A DNA stretch of 64,000 nt from Candidatus Nitrososphaera gargensis Ga9.2 (GCF_000303155.1 NC_018719.1:2356001-2420000), one strand, 5' to 3'. Counted from the first letter of the stretch, positions 40,762 through 50,065 are shown. Translations and numbers: made by a program. The notes: a model not told the origin generated them from the letters alone.

Positions 40762-41877
40762 ATGGAAAAGGAGCGGCGGCTCGTCGTGGTGGCAGTGGCC
40801 GCTGTAGTCATTGCAGCAGTGACGACTGCCTTTTTTGCGCCGTCGCAGACCACGCTTCCGATACCAGAGCCTAGGCGGAACAGCGGCGGCAACAGCACCA
40901 GCTCGGGCGTGCAGGTGCTTGCAGAGAACCTAGAGGTGCCCTGGGCGCTGGACGTTGCCGAGGACGGCAGGATCTTTTTCACCGAAAGGGCAGGCAGGAT
41001 AAGGGTGATCGAGAACGGCACGCTGCTTGAAGACCCTGTGGCGTTTATCAATGTGGAACAGAACGAAGAATCCGGGCTCTTAGGGCTGGCGCTCCACCCC
41101 AACTTTACAGAGAACCACCTGCTCTACATCTACCACACGTATTCCAACGGCTCAAGCATCTTGAACAAGGTGCTGATGCTCACTGAAAGGGACAACCAGA
41201 TCATCGAGTCCAAGGTCATAATCGACGGCATCCCGGCGGCAGACAGGAACGACGGCGGCAGGATCAAGTTCGGCCCTGACGGCAAACTATACATCGCGAC
41301 AGGCGATGCGCGGCAGCCCGAGCTTGCGCAGGACGGCAGGTCGCTTGCCGGCAAGATCCTGCGGCTGAACCCGGATGGCACAATACCGGAGGACAACCCG
41401 TTTGAAGGCTCGCCCGTGTACTCGTACGGCCACCGCAACATACAGGGTCTGGCATGGCATCCGGAGACAGGCGAGCTGTACGCAAGCGAGCACGGGGATC
41501 AGGGCAATGATGAGATAAACATTATCAGGCCGGGCGCCAACTACGGCTGGCCCATCGAGGACTGCAATGCCGAGCGCTTCGAAGAGCCGGTCGTGTGCTT
41601 TACCCCTGCGATAGCGCCGGGCGGGATCGTGATTCCAAGCTCTGACAGGCTGGGCTACCAGAGCGACATTGTGCTGGCGGCGCTGAAGGCGCAGCAGCTC
41701 CGATTAGTAGAGCTCCCGTTGGATTCTGAAAGGAATATCCTTACAGGCTACGGCAGGATCCGCGATGTGGTTGAAGCGCCGGACGGCACGCTGTACGTCG
41801 CCACGAGCAACAGGGACGGCAGGGCTATACCGGAACAGGGCGATGACAAGATTTTAAGGATCACCAACCCACAGTAG
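40762..41877 (+). CDS. Membrane-anchored PQQ-type glucose/sorbosone dehydrogenase-like protein
   Basis: A 371-residue six-bladed beta-propeller exported through an N-terminal helix (VVVAVAAVVIAAVTTAFFA). Family motifs are VPWALDVAEDGRIFFTERAG, GLLGLALHPNFTENHLLYIY, ILRLNPDGTIPEDNPF, YGHRNIQGLAWHPETGELYA and SEHGDQGNDEINII. Relatives oxidise aldose sugars using PQQ, but many archaeal members have unproven cofactor use. A Ser/Asn linker sits between anchor and propeller. Two bases separate its stop from the HMG-CoA reductase start. Confidence 0.88.
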   Translation: MEKERRLVVVAVAAVVIAAVTTAFFAPSQTTLPIPEPRRNSGGNSTSSGVQVLAENLEVPWALDVAEDGRIFFTERAGRIRVIENGTLLEDPVAFINVEQNEESGLLGLALHPNFTENHLLYIYHTYSNGSSILNKVLMLTERDNQIIESKVIIDGIPAADRNDGGRIKFGPDGKLYIATGDARQPELAQDGRSLAGKILRLNPDGTIPEDNPFEGSPVYSYGHRNIQGLAWHPETGELYASEHGDQGNDEINIIRPGANYGWPIEDCNAERFEEPVVCFTPAIAPGGIVIPSSDRLGYQSDIVLAALKAQQLRLVELPLDSERNILTGYGRIRDVVEAPDGTLYVATSNRDGRAIPEQGDDKILRITNPQ

Positions 41878-41878
41878 C

Positions 41879-43021
41879 GTGGCTGTAATGGACAATAATA
41901 AAAAAAAGTTCTATGAAATGGACAGGGACGAGCGCCTCGAATATGTGAGAAAAGCCACAGGAATATCTGACATTGAGACGATGCTTAGGCCGCTTGCCTT
42001 CGAGGACGCAGACAGGATGGTAGAGAACGCGATCGGGGTAATGTCCGTGCCCATGGGCATTGCAACAAATTTCGTCATAAACGGCAGGGAGTACATGATC
42101 CCGATGGCCATAGAGGAGCCGTCGGTGATCGCGGCCGCCAGCAAGGCTGCCAGGATTGCGAAAATAAATGGAGGGTTCACCGCCGAGGCTGACGAGTCGC
42201 TCATGATAGGGCAAGTGCAGGTTGTCGGCGCTGGCAGAGCTGCGATGCAGAAGAAAATATTGAAGAGCAAAAAGCAGCTGCTGGCTATTGCCAATTCAAA
42301 GAGCAGGTCGGTTATTGCTATCGACCTTAAGGTGCGACAGGTGCGCGACACCAGCCCAAACAAGATGGGCAGCATGCTGCTTGTAGAGCTTATAGTCGAC
42401 ACCAAGGACGCAATGGGCGCAAACGCGATAAACACAATGTGCGAAGCGATAGCGCCAACAGTCGCTGAAATTGCTGGCGGCGAAGTCGTGTTAAAGATTT
42501 TGTCAAATTATGCTACGAAAAGGATGGCCAGGTGCAAAGCAGTCTTTGATAAAGAAGAGCTTGGCGGAAGCGAGATCGTAAGGCGGATATTGTACGCTTA
42601 CGCGCTTGCACATTCTGATGTTTACCGTGCAGTCACGCACAACAAGGGTATTATGAATGGGATCGACGCGGTCGCGCTTGCAACAGGGCAGGATTTCAGA
42701 GCGATTGAAGCCGGGGCCCACGCCTATGCTGCAAGGGACGGCACCTACCGCTCATTAACAAGGTGGCGCAGGACAAGGGAAGGCAACCTTGCCGGCGAGA
42801 TCGAGCTGCCGTTGGCAGTGGGCATAGTTGGCGGCGTGGTCAACGCCCACCCGACTGCAAAACTTGCGCTCCAGATTCTTGGAGCAAAGAGCGCCAAAGA
42901 GCTGGCTATGGCGATGGCTGCAGCCGGCCTCGCGCAGAACCTGGCTGCAATCAGGGCGCTATCGGCAGAGGGGATTCAGGCAGGCCACATGAGGCTGCAC
43001 AGCAGGAAATTTAGCAAGTAG
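41879..43021 (+). CDS. Class II HMG-CoA reductase
   Basis: A 380-residue enzyme of the mevalonate pathway supplying archaeal isoprenoid lipids. The class II signature is clear at the N-terminus (NAIGVMSVPMGIATNFVING and EEPSVIAAASKAARIAKING), with the dimethyl-cofactor region (MGANAINTMCEAIAPTVAEI), the segment around AVTHNKGIMNGIDAVALATG and GIVGGVVNAHPTAKLALQIL. The class is typically called degradative from the Pseudomonas enzyme, but here the reductive direction is expected. It is shorter than many relatives because the C-terminal extension is missing. GTG 41879 or ATG 41888 are both possible starts. Confidence 0.9.
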   Translation: MAVMDNNKKKFYEMDRDERLEYVRKATGISDIETMLRPLAFEDADRMVENAIGVMSVPMGIATNFVINGREYMIPMAIEEPSVIAAASKAARIAKINGGFTAEADESLMIGQVQVVGAGRAAMQKKILKSKKQLLAIANSKSRSVIAIDLKVRQVRDTSPNKMGSMLLVELIVDTKDAMGANAINTMCEAIAPTVAEIAGGEVVLKILSNYATKRMARCKAVFDKEELGGSEIVRRILYAYALAHSDVYRAVTHNKGIMNGIDAVALATGQDFRAIEAGAHAYAARDGTYRSLTRWRRTREGNLAGEIELPLAVGIVGGVVNAHPTAKLALQILGAKSAKELAMAMAAAGLAQNLAAIRALSAEGIQAGHMRLHSRKFSK

Positions 43022-43031
43022 ATATATATCA
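43018..43031 (+). promoter_or_regulatory. TATA-like element of the his operon
   Basis: AGTAGATATATATC lies 31-44 bases ahead of hisG ATG 43062, immediately after the HMG-CoA reductase stop. It is the likely start of the hisG-hisD-hisC-HAD transcript. Confidence 0.5.
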
Positions 43032-43061
43032 TGCAAAACGCCTTGCTGATAGCTACTATCA

Positions 43062-44039
43062 ATGCCTACAGTGAAATTTGCAGTCCCAAAGGGAAGCATT
43101 GAAGAAGTCACGTTCAAGCTGCTGGAGCAGGCGTGGCAGCACGTGAGCGGCCGGGGGCGTACATATCGGGTCAAGTTGGGGGACCCCGAGATCGACGTCA
43201 AGATATTGAGGCCACAAGAGATTCCTACCTACGTTCAGGAAGGCTTTTACGACGTAGGCATCACTGGCAGGGACTGGATACTTGAGGCAAAGGCTGATGT
43301 TGAGGTTTTGCTCGACCTCGAGATCGGGCGCGTCAAGCAGGTGATCGCTGTCCCATCAAGTTTCCCTTACAAGAGTCTGGATGAGATGATTGCAGATTTT
43401 GCCAAGACGGGCAGGACGTTGAGGGTGTCCTCCGAATACCTTACAACGACCTCGATGCACCTTAAGTCAAACGCCGCGTACAAAAAGGCGTACGGCAATG
43501 CTGATCCCATGATAATAACTCCTTGGCTGAGGGTGGGTGAGAACAAGAAGGTCGAGATATTCCTCTCGTTTGGCGCGACAGAGGCCAAACCGCCAGAGGA
43601 CGTCGACGCTATCTTTGACATTACAGAGACAGGCACCACCCTTGCCCAGAACAACCTGAAGATAATCGACACAGTTGCAGAATCGACCGCAGTGCTTGTG
43701 GCAAACAAGAAATCCCTCAAGGATCAGACCAAGAGGGAAAAAATAGCCGACATGATAGCGCTTTTAAGAGGCGTAGTCGACGGACGGAAAAAACTGCACA
43801 TTTTTGTCAATGTCAAGAAGGAGAACCTTCCAAAACTGCTGAAGGAATTGCCGGCCCTCAAGAGGCCGACTGTCAGCCCGCTTTCGGAAGACGGCTGGTT
43901 CGGCGTCAACACGGTAATCGACAAGAACGAGTTTATCAGGATAGTGCCCAAGATGAGAAAGCTGGCGCAGGGGCTGGTGGTGCTGGAGCCAAAGCAGATA
44001 CTGCCTCTTGATGAGATAAACTTGGACGGATATTCCTGA
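43062..44039 (+). CDS. hisG: ATP phosphoribosyltransferase HisG (long form)
   Basis: First enzyme of histidine synthesis, joining ATP and PRPP. The periplasmic-binding-protein-like catalytic part includes FAVPKGSIEEVTFKLLEQAW, VGITGRDWILEAKADVEVLL and the PRPP loop region DIFDITETGTTLAQNNL. A C-terminal HisG_C regulatory domain (about residues 235-325, HIFVNVKKENLPKLLKELPA) is present, so no HisZ partner is required and feedback by histidine is expected. It heads the operon; its TGA is followed at once by the hisD ATG. Confidence 0.95.
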   Translation: MPTVKFAVPKGSIEEVTFKLLEQAWQHVSGRGRTYRVKLGDPEIDVKILRPQEIPTYVQEGFYDVGITGRDWILEAKADVEVLLDLEIGRVKQVIAVPSSFPYKSLDEMIADFAKTGRTLRVSSEYLTTTSMHLKSNAAYKKAYGNADPMIITPWLRVGENKKVEIFLSFGATEAKPPEDVDAIFDITETGTTLAQNNLKIIDTVAESTAVLVANKKSLKDQTKREKIADMIALLRGVVDGRKKLHIFVNVKKENLPKLLKELPALKRPTVSPLSEDGWFGVNTVIDKNEFIRIVPKMRKLAQGLVVLEPKQILPLDEINLDGYS

Positions 44040-44040
44040 G

Positions 44041-45333
44041 ATGAAGATAATCAATGTCGCCGAGCCAGCTATTGGGGCCGCGCGGCTGCGCAAGGCAACC
44101 GCAATCCCGGACTCGCTTTTTGCAGACGCGATGGCGATAATGAAAAGTGTGGCAGAGCACGGCGACTCGGCTGTTCTTGACTATACCGCGAAATTTGATG
44201 GTGTAAGGCTTGACTCGCTCAAGGTGGGCGAGCATGAGATAAAGCATGCATACAGGCAGGTCACAAAAGAGCAGGTCAGGGCAGTCAGGCTCATGAAAGA
44301 GCGATTGGCAAAGAGCGAGCTGGCGGTGCTTAAGCAGCTGAAGGGAATCGCGGTGTCGGCAGAAGGCGTAAGGATAAATCGCATGGTAAAGCCAGTCGCA
44401 AGCGTCGGGTGCTACATACCCGGCGGAAAGGCACGCTACCCAAGCACGGTTGTCATGTGCGCGGTGCCTGCCAAGGCAGCCGGCGTAAAGAGGATCGTCG
44501 CGGTGTCGCCCCCAATGAAGGATGGCACCATCGACCCACTGACGCTGGTCGCAGCAGACATTTGTGGAGTTGATGAATTCTACAAGGCGGGTGGCGCGCA
44601 GGGGATAGCCGCGCTTGCCTACGGCACGCAGTCGATAAAACCGGTGAGCAAGATAGTAGGCCCCGGCGGCATGTTTGTGACGGCTGCAAAACTAATCGCT
44701 TCTGGCAATGTTTCAACAGACATGGTGGCCGGCCCGACAGAGCTGCTGATATACGCCGACACGACAGCAGACCCGCGGCTTGTGGCAGTCGACCTAATCT
44801 CGCAGTCAGAACACAGCACCGACACGATCTGCGGCTTGGTGACAACGTCTGAAAAGCTGGCGTCACAGGTGCATGCTCAAGTACAATCGCTGGTCGAAAA
44901 GATCACCCGGTCAGACATTGTAAAGTCCAGCTTGGAGAATAATGGGTTTATCGCCGTCTGCAAGAACGAAAGCGAGTGCATCGAGTTTGTGAACGAGTTT
45001 GCGCCAGAGCACCTAGAGATAATGTGCAAGAACGCCGATGCGGTTGCAAAAAAGATAGATTCTGCAGGGCTCGTGCTGATAGGGCAGTACGCGCCGTCGT
45101 CTGCAAGCGACTACTCGCTTGGCTCCAACCATGTGCTCCCGACCCTCGGGTTTGGCAAGTCGCGCGCATCGCTGTCAGTGCTCGACTTTATAAAAATTGT
45201 AAACAAGGTCAAGGTTAGCAAGGCTGGGCTTGCAAAGGTAGACAGGTCGGTCAAGGAAATGGCGGTCGCAGAGGGGCTCCTGAACCACTACGAGGCGGTG
45301 AGGGCGAGGACAGAGGATGATGAAGAAGAATAA
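44041..45333 (+). CDS. hisD: Histidinol dehydrogenase HisD
   Basis: A 430-residue zinc- and NAD-dependent enzyme catalysing the last two oxidations to histidine. Landmarks are SVGCYIPGGKARYPSTVVMC, IVGPGGMFVTAAK, MVAGPTELLIYADTTADPRL, the SQSEHSTD catalytic/zinc segment, and the C-terminal PEHLEIMC. Length matches the family. Its 3' end overlaps the hisC start by 17 bases. Confidence 0.96.
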   Translation: MKIINVAEPAIGAARLRKATAIPDSLFADAMAIMKSVAEHGDSAVLDYTAKFDGVRLDSLKVGEHEIKHAYRQVTKEQVRAVRLMKERLAKSELAVLKQLKGIAVSAEGVRINRMVKPVASVGCYIPGGKARYPSTVVMCAVPAKAAGVKRIVAVSPPMKDGTIDPLTLVAADICGVDEFYKAGGAQGIAALAYGTQSIKPVSKIVGPGGMFVTAAKLIASGNVSTDMVAGPTELLIYADTTADPRLVAVDLISQSEHSTDTICGLVTTSEKLASQVHAQVQSLVEKITRSDIVKSSLENNGFIAVCKNESECIEFVNEFAPEHLEIMCKNADAVAKKIDSAGLVLIGQYAPSSASDYSLGSNHVLPTLGFGKSRASLSVLDFIKIVNKVKVSKAGLAKVDRSVKEMAVAEGLLNHYEAVRARTEDDEEE

Positions 45334-46402
45334 TAGTAGCAGTCGGTTTGACGACAGCATAAGGAGGATCGCCAAGCTTGGCCACTACACCAAGCCAGAA
45401 AAGGTGCAGGGCGCGATCAAGCTGGACTCGAATGAAAATTTCGCGCTGGACAGAGATTTTGTGGCGGGCATTGCGGCCGAAGCGGCACGGCAGGTAGACT
45501 TGAGGGAATACCCGCTTGACCAGCTGGACGAGCTTTATTCACAGCTTGCGAAATATGCCGGCGTCAGCGTAAAATGCGTGGCGGCTGGCAGCGGGTCGGA
45601 CCAGATAATCGAGCTTTTGCTGTCGACGCTTGGCAGCAGGCGGGCGACGGTGTTTTCACCCACGTTTTCGTATTTCATCAACAGGTGTGAGCTCCACGGC
45701 ATCAAGGTTGACAAGGTGCCGCTTGATCAAGACTTTACTCTTGACAAAAAGGAGTTTGTAAGGAGCGCAAGAAAATCCGATCTTATCTATATCTGCTCGC
45801 CAAACAACCCGACAGGCAACCAGATAGGCAGGCAAGAGGCAATAGACATCATTGACTCGCTTGAGGACAAGCTGGTGCTTGTCGACGAGGCATATGTCGA
45901 TTTCGCCGACTACTCGTTGTCAACCTATGCGACAAAACGCGACAACATAATCGTGCTGCGCACGCTTTCAAAGGCGTTCGGGCTGGCAGGCGCAAGGGTT
46001 GGCTATATGGTGGCAAATGAAAAGTTTGTGCGCACGTTCAGGTCGACCATCCAGTCTCCCTACCCGATAAGCACACTATCACTTGCCATCGCGTCAAGCG
46101 TGCTTGCACGCGCAGACCACATCAGGCAGACGGTAAACGCGGTAAGGAACGAGCGCGGCAGGGTACTTGCCAAGCTTGCCAAGGTGGATAGCATCAAGGT
46201 ATTTCCATCAGACGCCAACTTTCTCTTTATCGAAGCAGGCAAGAACTACCAGCGGATTTCAAAGGTGCTCAAAAGCAGCGGCGTTGTTGTCAAGGAGCTT
46301 GGCAGCATAGCCGGCCACAGAGGCTGCATGAGGGTGACGATAGGCACACGGGAAATGAACGACAAGTTCCTCCAGTGCATAGAAGAAGGGTCGCTGCAAT
46401 AA
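45317..46402 (+). CDS. hisC: Histidinol-phosphate aminotransferase HisC
   Basis: A PLP fold-type I aminotransferase of 361 residues. Substrate-phosphate and cofactor contacts are visible: IKLDSNENFALDRDF, GSGSDQIIELLLS, SPNNPTGNQIG, the Asp of VLVDEAYVDFADYS, and the PLP lysine in RTLSKAFGLAGARVGYMVA. The start at ATG 45317 overlaps hisD, consistent with translational coupling. It is followed with no spacing by the HAD phosphatase gene. Confidence 0.95.
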   Translation: MMKKNNSSSRFDDSIRRIAKLGHYTKPEKVQGAIKLDSNENFALDRDFVAGIAAEAARQVDLREYPLDQLDELYSQLAKYAGVSVKCVAAGSGSDQIIELLLSTLGSRRATVFSPTFSYFINRCELHGIKVDKVPLDQDFTLDKKEFVRSARKSDLIYICSPNNPTGNQIGRQEAIDIIDSLEDKLVLVDEAYVDFADYSLSTYATKRDNIIVLRTLSKAFGLAGARVGYMVANEKFVRTFRSTIQSPYPISTLSLAIASSVLARADHIRQTVNAVRNERGRVLAKLAKVDSIKVFPSDANFLFIEAGKNYQRISKVLKSSGVVVKELGSIAGHRGCMRVTIGTREMNDKFLQCIEEGSLQ

Positions 46403-46403
46403 T

Positions 46404-47342
46404 ATGTTGTCGTTTGATTGTGTGCTCTTTGACATAGACGGCGTGCTTGTAGACATACGCAAGTCCTACAACGCGGCCATCAAAAAGACCGTAGAATACA
46501 TGCTAAAATCGATAACAGACAGAAGATCCTTCCGCGGTCTTGTCACCGACCAGATCATACTAAAGTTCAGGCAGAGTGGCGGCTTTAACAATGACACCGA
46601 CACGACCTATGCGATAACGCTTGCGATGCTTGCCAGCCAGCCAAAGAGCGTTGCAGAAGGCAGGAAGTTCCTGATGAAGGTGGCAGGCAACGCCGACGAG
46701 GGCGGATACGTGTCGGTGGAAAAGTTCCTTGCAAACTATGATATAGAGAAATGGAAAAAGCTGTTGAACTACCCGGCGCCTGTCAAGGACAGCATGCTTG
46801 CAAGGGTGTTTGATGAGCTCTTTTATGGGCCGGAGCTGTTCAGAAAGCAGAACAGCTTGGAGCCCAAGTACTGGGCCGGCGGTAAGCCATTTATCAAAAA
46901 CGACAGGATCGATGTGAGCATAAAGACGATGAAAAAGCTGCATGAAATGTTCAGAGGCAACCTTGCAATAGTGTCAGGCAGGAGCCGACTTGCGGCAGAA
47001 TATTCGCTCAGGCCGGTGATGAAATATTTCAACCTTGACGCTTGCGTTTTTTTGGAGGATGAGAAGCGCGAGTACGCCAAGCCAAACCCCTATGCGATCA
47101 AGCGCGCGATGAAAGTCATGAATGCAAAAACTGCCATCTATGCGGGCGACTCTGCCGAGGACCTGCTAATGGCAAGACGCGCTGAGAAAGAAGCAGGTGT
47201 GAAAATAGCGTTTGTCGGCATCTATGGCAACAGCCCCAACCCCGCCAGAACGGTAGCGCAGTTCAGGCAGGAAGGCGTTGAGGCGGTTGCAAAGAGCGTG
47301 AGCCAGCTGATCCGTATCATAAATGCGATAGGGAAAGCATAG
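46404..47342 (+). CDS. HAD-superfamily phosphatase, candidate histidinol-phosphatase
   Basis: A 312-residue HAD hydrolase. Motif I is DIDGVLVDIRKS with nucleophile Asp and acid/base Asp near residues 10-12; motif II is IVSGRSR; motif III is the Lys of YAKPNPYAIKRAM; motif IV is AGDSAEDLLMARRAEKEAG. A helical cap (about residues 20-180) is larger than in simple phosphatases. It starts two bases after hisC and no other histidinol-phosphatase is in the window, so it is a good candidate for that missing step. Substrate is inferred from context only. Confidence 0.82.
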   Translation: MLSFDCVLFDIDGVLVDIRKSYNAAIKKTVEYMLKSITDRRSFRGLVTDQIILKFRQSGGFNNDTDTTYAITLAMLASQPKSVAEGRKFLMKVAGNADEGGYVSVEKFLANYDIEKWKKLLNYPAPVKDSMLARVFDELFYGPELFRKQNSLEPKYWAGGKPFIKNDRIDVSIKTMKKLHEMFRGNLAIVSGRSRLAAEYSLRPVMKYFNLDACVFLEDEKREYAKPNPYAIKRAMKVMNAKTAIYAGDSAEDLLMARRAEKEAGVKIAFVGIYGNSPNPARTVAQFRQEGVEAVAKSVSQLIRIINAIGKA

Positions 47343-47402
47343 CGGCGGCATATAGTCTGCTATCGGAATCACATACGGCTATTGCAATCACACTGGGGCG
47401 TA

Positions 47403-48023
47403 TTACTCTACCTTGATTTCCCTACCCTTTGGCTTGGCCTTTTTGTTGAAAGTTATTTCCAGTATTCCGTTGGTAAAGGTAGACTTGGCTGTTTCAATAT
47501 CTGTTTCCGGCGGAAGCTCTACCACCTTGTAGTACCTCCTCTTGGCGTTTTCTACAGTGGAGACCTCTACAGTGCTATCGTAAGCGCTTATCTTGATATC
47601 CTGCTTTGACACGCCGGGCATATCGATTGTCACTTTTACCTCCTTGTCAGACGTTATCACATCGGCAAGCGGCTCTAGCTCGGAACTTAGCATCGGAGTC
47701 GCGGCCGCACCAAGTGACGGCCTGACGTTGCCAAACTCTCTTATCTTGGGCTTGCCGTCGGGCCCAATGGTGGCAGTGTAGCCATAGACCAGCGGCCCCA
47801 CTTCCCTTACCTTGCCGCTGGGCGTTTCATACTCCCTTACGAGCTCTTTTGGCACGCGCCCGATGTCCTGAATTGTCTCTTCGAACATCCTTTCTATGTC
47901 CCTCCGCATGTCTTCAAACTCTCTGAACATGCTTCCTGTTGTTGACGCGCCCCAAGGGCTCCACCTCCTAGAGCCCATGAACCTCCTGAACCAGTCGTCT
48001 ATGTCGCGGTCTCTCATGGTCAT
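47403..48023 (-). CDS. Small heat-shock protein Hsp20, second copy
   Basis: A 206-residue Hsp20 lying in reverse orientation inside the histidine gene cluster. The N-terminal arm is Trp/Arg-rich (DIDDWFRRFMGSRRWSPWGA). A shared central element (GPLVYGYTATIGPDGKPKIR) closely matches the Hsp20 at 13729. The alpha-crystallin domain includes EPLADVITSDKEVKVTIDMP, GVSKQDIKI and AKSTFTNGILEITF. The tail is basic (KKAKPKGREIKVE). Its promoter region faces hisB, with a 12-bp palindrome between. Confidence 0.93.
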   Translation of the reverse strand: MTMRDRDIDDWFRRFMGSRRWSPWGASTTGSMFREFEDMRRDIERMFEETIQDIGRVPKELVREYETPSGKVREVGPLVYGYTATIGPDGKPKIREFGNVRPSLGAAATPMLSSELEPLADVITSDKEVKVTIDMPGVSKQDIKISAYDSTVEVSTVENAKRRYYKVVELPPETDIETAKSTFTNGILEITFNKKAKPKGREIKVE

Positions 48024-48099
48024 CTAACTATGACCTCCTTCTTCATGATCGAATGGACACAATATCGGAATTAAGCATTACACCAAAAAAATCTGCTAG

Positions 48100-48124
48100 A
48101 CTCTTAAGAGTTTAAATAAAGTAA
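48100..48124. promoter_or_regulatory. Palindrome plus TATA-like element between hsp20 and hisB
   Basis: ACTCTTAAGAGT (48100-48111) is a perfect 12-bp palindrome. It overlaps GAGTTTAAATAAAGT, a TATA-like element about 25 bases upstream of hisB. It could be an operator for either divergent gene. Confidence 0.45.
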
Positions 48125-48143
48125 AAGGAGTTTAACACACACC

Positions 48144-48734
48144 TTGGCTGCCGCAAGGAAGGCGAGAATTGAGAGGGTCACAAAAGAGACCGCAGTCACC
48201 GTGCAGGTCAACATCGACGGCACTGGCAAGACAAGCGTCAGGACTGGCCTCTCGTTCATTGATCACCTCATCACTTCGATAGGCAAGCACGCCATGATAG
48301 ACATCATGCTCAACGGCAAGTCAAACGACGGCATAGTGCACCACCTTGCAGAGGATGTCGCCATTGCGCTGGCGCAGACGATAGACAAGGCGCTTGGCGA
48401 CAGGGCAAAAATTATGAGGTTTGGCTATGCGCTCATTCCAATGGACGAAGCGCTTGCATACGTATCAATTGACCTAGTAAAGCGCCAGTACCACAAGGTA
48501 GAATTGAAACTTACGCGCGACAGCATCGAAGGCATGCCCAGAGAAGACCTTGAGCACTTTGTAAGGTCACTTGTCCAGAACCTGAACGCATGCACACACA
48601 TGATCGTGCAATATGGCGACAACGACCACCACAAGGTCGAAGCCGCGCTCAAGGCGTTTGCAGTAGCGCTCCGGATGGCGACTGGCATCGACAGCAGGAG
48701 GAAGGGCGTGCCAAGCACAAAGGGGGCAATGTAG
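48144..48734 (+). CDS. hisB: Imidazoleglycerol-phosphate dehydratase HisB
   Basis: A 196-residue manganese enzyme, dehydratase-only form. Metal-binding histidine motifs are SFIDHLITSIGKHAMIDI, DGIVHHLAEDVAIALAQ and DNDHHKVEAALKAFAVAL. No phosphatase domain is fused, so another protein must remove phosphate from histidinol-phosphate, possibly the HAD protein upstream. TTG 48144 is the only start that keeps the family N-terminus (RKARIERVTKETAVTVQVNI). It opens the second histidine transcript, hisB-hisH-hisA-hisF. Confidence 0.95.
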   Translation: MAAARKARIERVTKETAVTVQVNIDGTGKTSVRTGLSFIDHLITSIGKHAMIDIMLNGKSNDGIVHHLAEDVAIALAQTIDKALGDRAKIMRFGYALIPMDEALAYVSIDLVKRQYHKVELKLTRDSIEGMPREDLEHFVRSLVQNLNACTHMIVQYGDNDHHKVEAALKAFAVALRMATGIDSRRKGVPSTKGAM

Positions 48735-48737
48735 TTT

Positions 48738-49367
48738 TTGGCCAAGATAGCGATATTCGACTACGGCGCAGGCAACCTCTTCAGCCTGAAATCGGCCCTT
48801 GAGCGCAACGGGGCAGAAAGCGTCAAGATAATCTACGACCTCAAGGATTTGGAAAAATTCGACGGTCTGGTGCTGCCTGGCGTGGGCAACTTTGACCCGG
48901 CGATAAAGTCAATAGAGGGCAGTGCAGAGCACCTAGATAAGGCGATCGAAGAAGGCAAACCGGTGATGGGCATCTGCCTTGGAATGGAGATGCTCTTTGA
49001 GAGGAGCGAAGAAGGCAAACTCGAAGGGTTGAAGATACTGGACGGCGACGTCATGATGCTTCCAAAGGGCAAGGTCAAGATCCCTCACATGGGCTGGAAC
49101 AACCTGCAGATAATAAAGGGCGACAGCAAATTTCTAAAGGGCGTCAGGGACAACTCGTGGGTGTATTTCGTGCACTCGTATAGGGCCGTGCCAAAGAACC
49201 GCAGTCTGGTTGTGGCCACCTCCGACTACGGGGTGAGCGTCCCGGCGGTCGTTGAAAAGGGCAACCTGATAGGCGTGCAGTTCCACCCAGAAAAGTCAGG
49301 CGACGTCGGCGCGCTAATGCTCAGGAATTTTATTGAAATGTGCGACGACAAAAAAGAGGCAAAATGA
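48738..49367 (+). CDS. hisH: Imidazole glycerol phosphate synthase glutaminase subunit HisH
   Basis: A class I glutamine amidotransferase, 209 residues, supplying ammonia to HisF. The catalytic cysteine is in MGICLGMEMLFERSEEGKLE; the His/Glu pair is in GVQFHPEKSGDVGALMLRNF. The N-terminal IAIFDYGAGNLFSLKSALER is typical. The start is TTG 48738, three bases after the hisB stop. Its end overlaps the hisA ATG (ATGA). Confidence 0.95.
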   Translation: MAKIAIFDYGAGNLFSLKSALERNGAESVKIIYDLKDLEKFDGLVLPGVGNFDPAIKSIEGSAEHLDKAIEEGKPVMGICLGMEMLFERSEEGKLEGLKILDGDVMMLPKGKVKIPHMGWNNLQIIKGDSKFLKGVRDNSWVYFVHSYRAVPKNRSLVVATSDYGVSVPAVVEKGNLIGVQFHPEKSGDVGALMLRNFIEMCDDKKEAK

Positions 49368-50065
49368 AGGTCATAGCCGCTGTCGACATCATGGGAGGGA
49401 GCGTGGTCAGGCTCGTCAAGGGAGACCCTGCAAACAAGACGGTCTACAGTAGCGACCCTGTTGAAACCGCCAAAAAATGGGAGGCGGAGGGGGCCGACAT
49501 GCTGCACATCGTCGACCTTGACGCGGCGTTTGCCAGCGGCAGTAGCAACTTCGAGCTTGTAGCAAGCATTGCTACTGCAGTCAAGATCCCGGTACAGGTA
49601 GCCGGCGGCATCAGGACTATTGAAAAAGCAGAAGAGATGCTGGCCAAGGCGTCAAGGGTGGTGATCGGCACAATGGCGTACAGCGAGCCGGAGACTGTGA
49701 AAAGGCTGGCCAAAAAGAACCCCGGCAGGGTTGTCGTGTCAATAGACCAGATCGACGGCAAGGTGATGGTAAAAGGGTGGAAGGAGTCAACAGGGATCAC
49801 AGTCGCAGACGCGATATCCCGGTTTTCAGAGATGAGCATAGACGAATTCCTGCTTACAAGCATCGAGCGCGACGGCACGCTGGAGGGCCCCGATGTCAGG
49901 ATTCTGGCTGAGGCCGCCAAGTCTGCAAGGATAATCGCAAGCGGAGGGATCGCAAGCCTTGAGGACATCGTGAAGGTCAGGAGCGCCGGCTGCAGTTCCG
50001 TGATACTTGGCAAGGCGATGTACGACGGCAGGGTGAGCATTGAGAAGGTGAAGGCGCTGGCATGA
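49364..50065 (+). CDS. hisA: ProFAR isomerase HisA
   Basis: A 233-residue TIM-barrel isomerase for the fourth step of histidine synthesis. The two catalytic aspartates are in [19 protein letters not shown] and [17 protein letters not shown]. Phosphate-binding loops are QVAGGIRT and [13 protein letters not shown]. In frame, ATG 49364 overlaps the hisH stop and gives the usual N-terminus; longer readings upstream run into hisH. The gene overlaps hisF by four bases. Confidence 0.95.
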   Translation: MKVIAAVDIMGGSVVRLVKGDPANKTVYSSDPVETAKKWEAEGADMLHIVDLDAAFASGSSNFELVASIATAVKIPVQVAGGIRTIEKAEEMLAKASRVVIGTMAYSEPETVKRLAKKNPGRVVVSIDQIDGKVMVKGWKESTGITVADAISRFSEMSIDEFLLTSIERDGTLEGPDVRILAEAAKSARIIASGGIASLEDIVKVRSAGCSSVILGKAMYDGRVSIEKVKALA

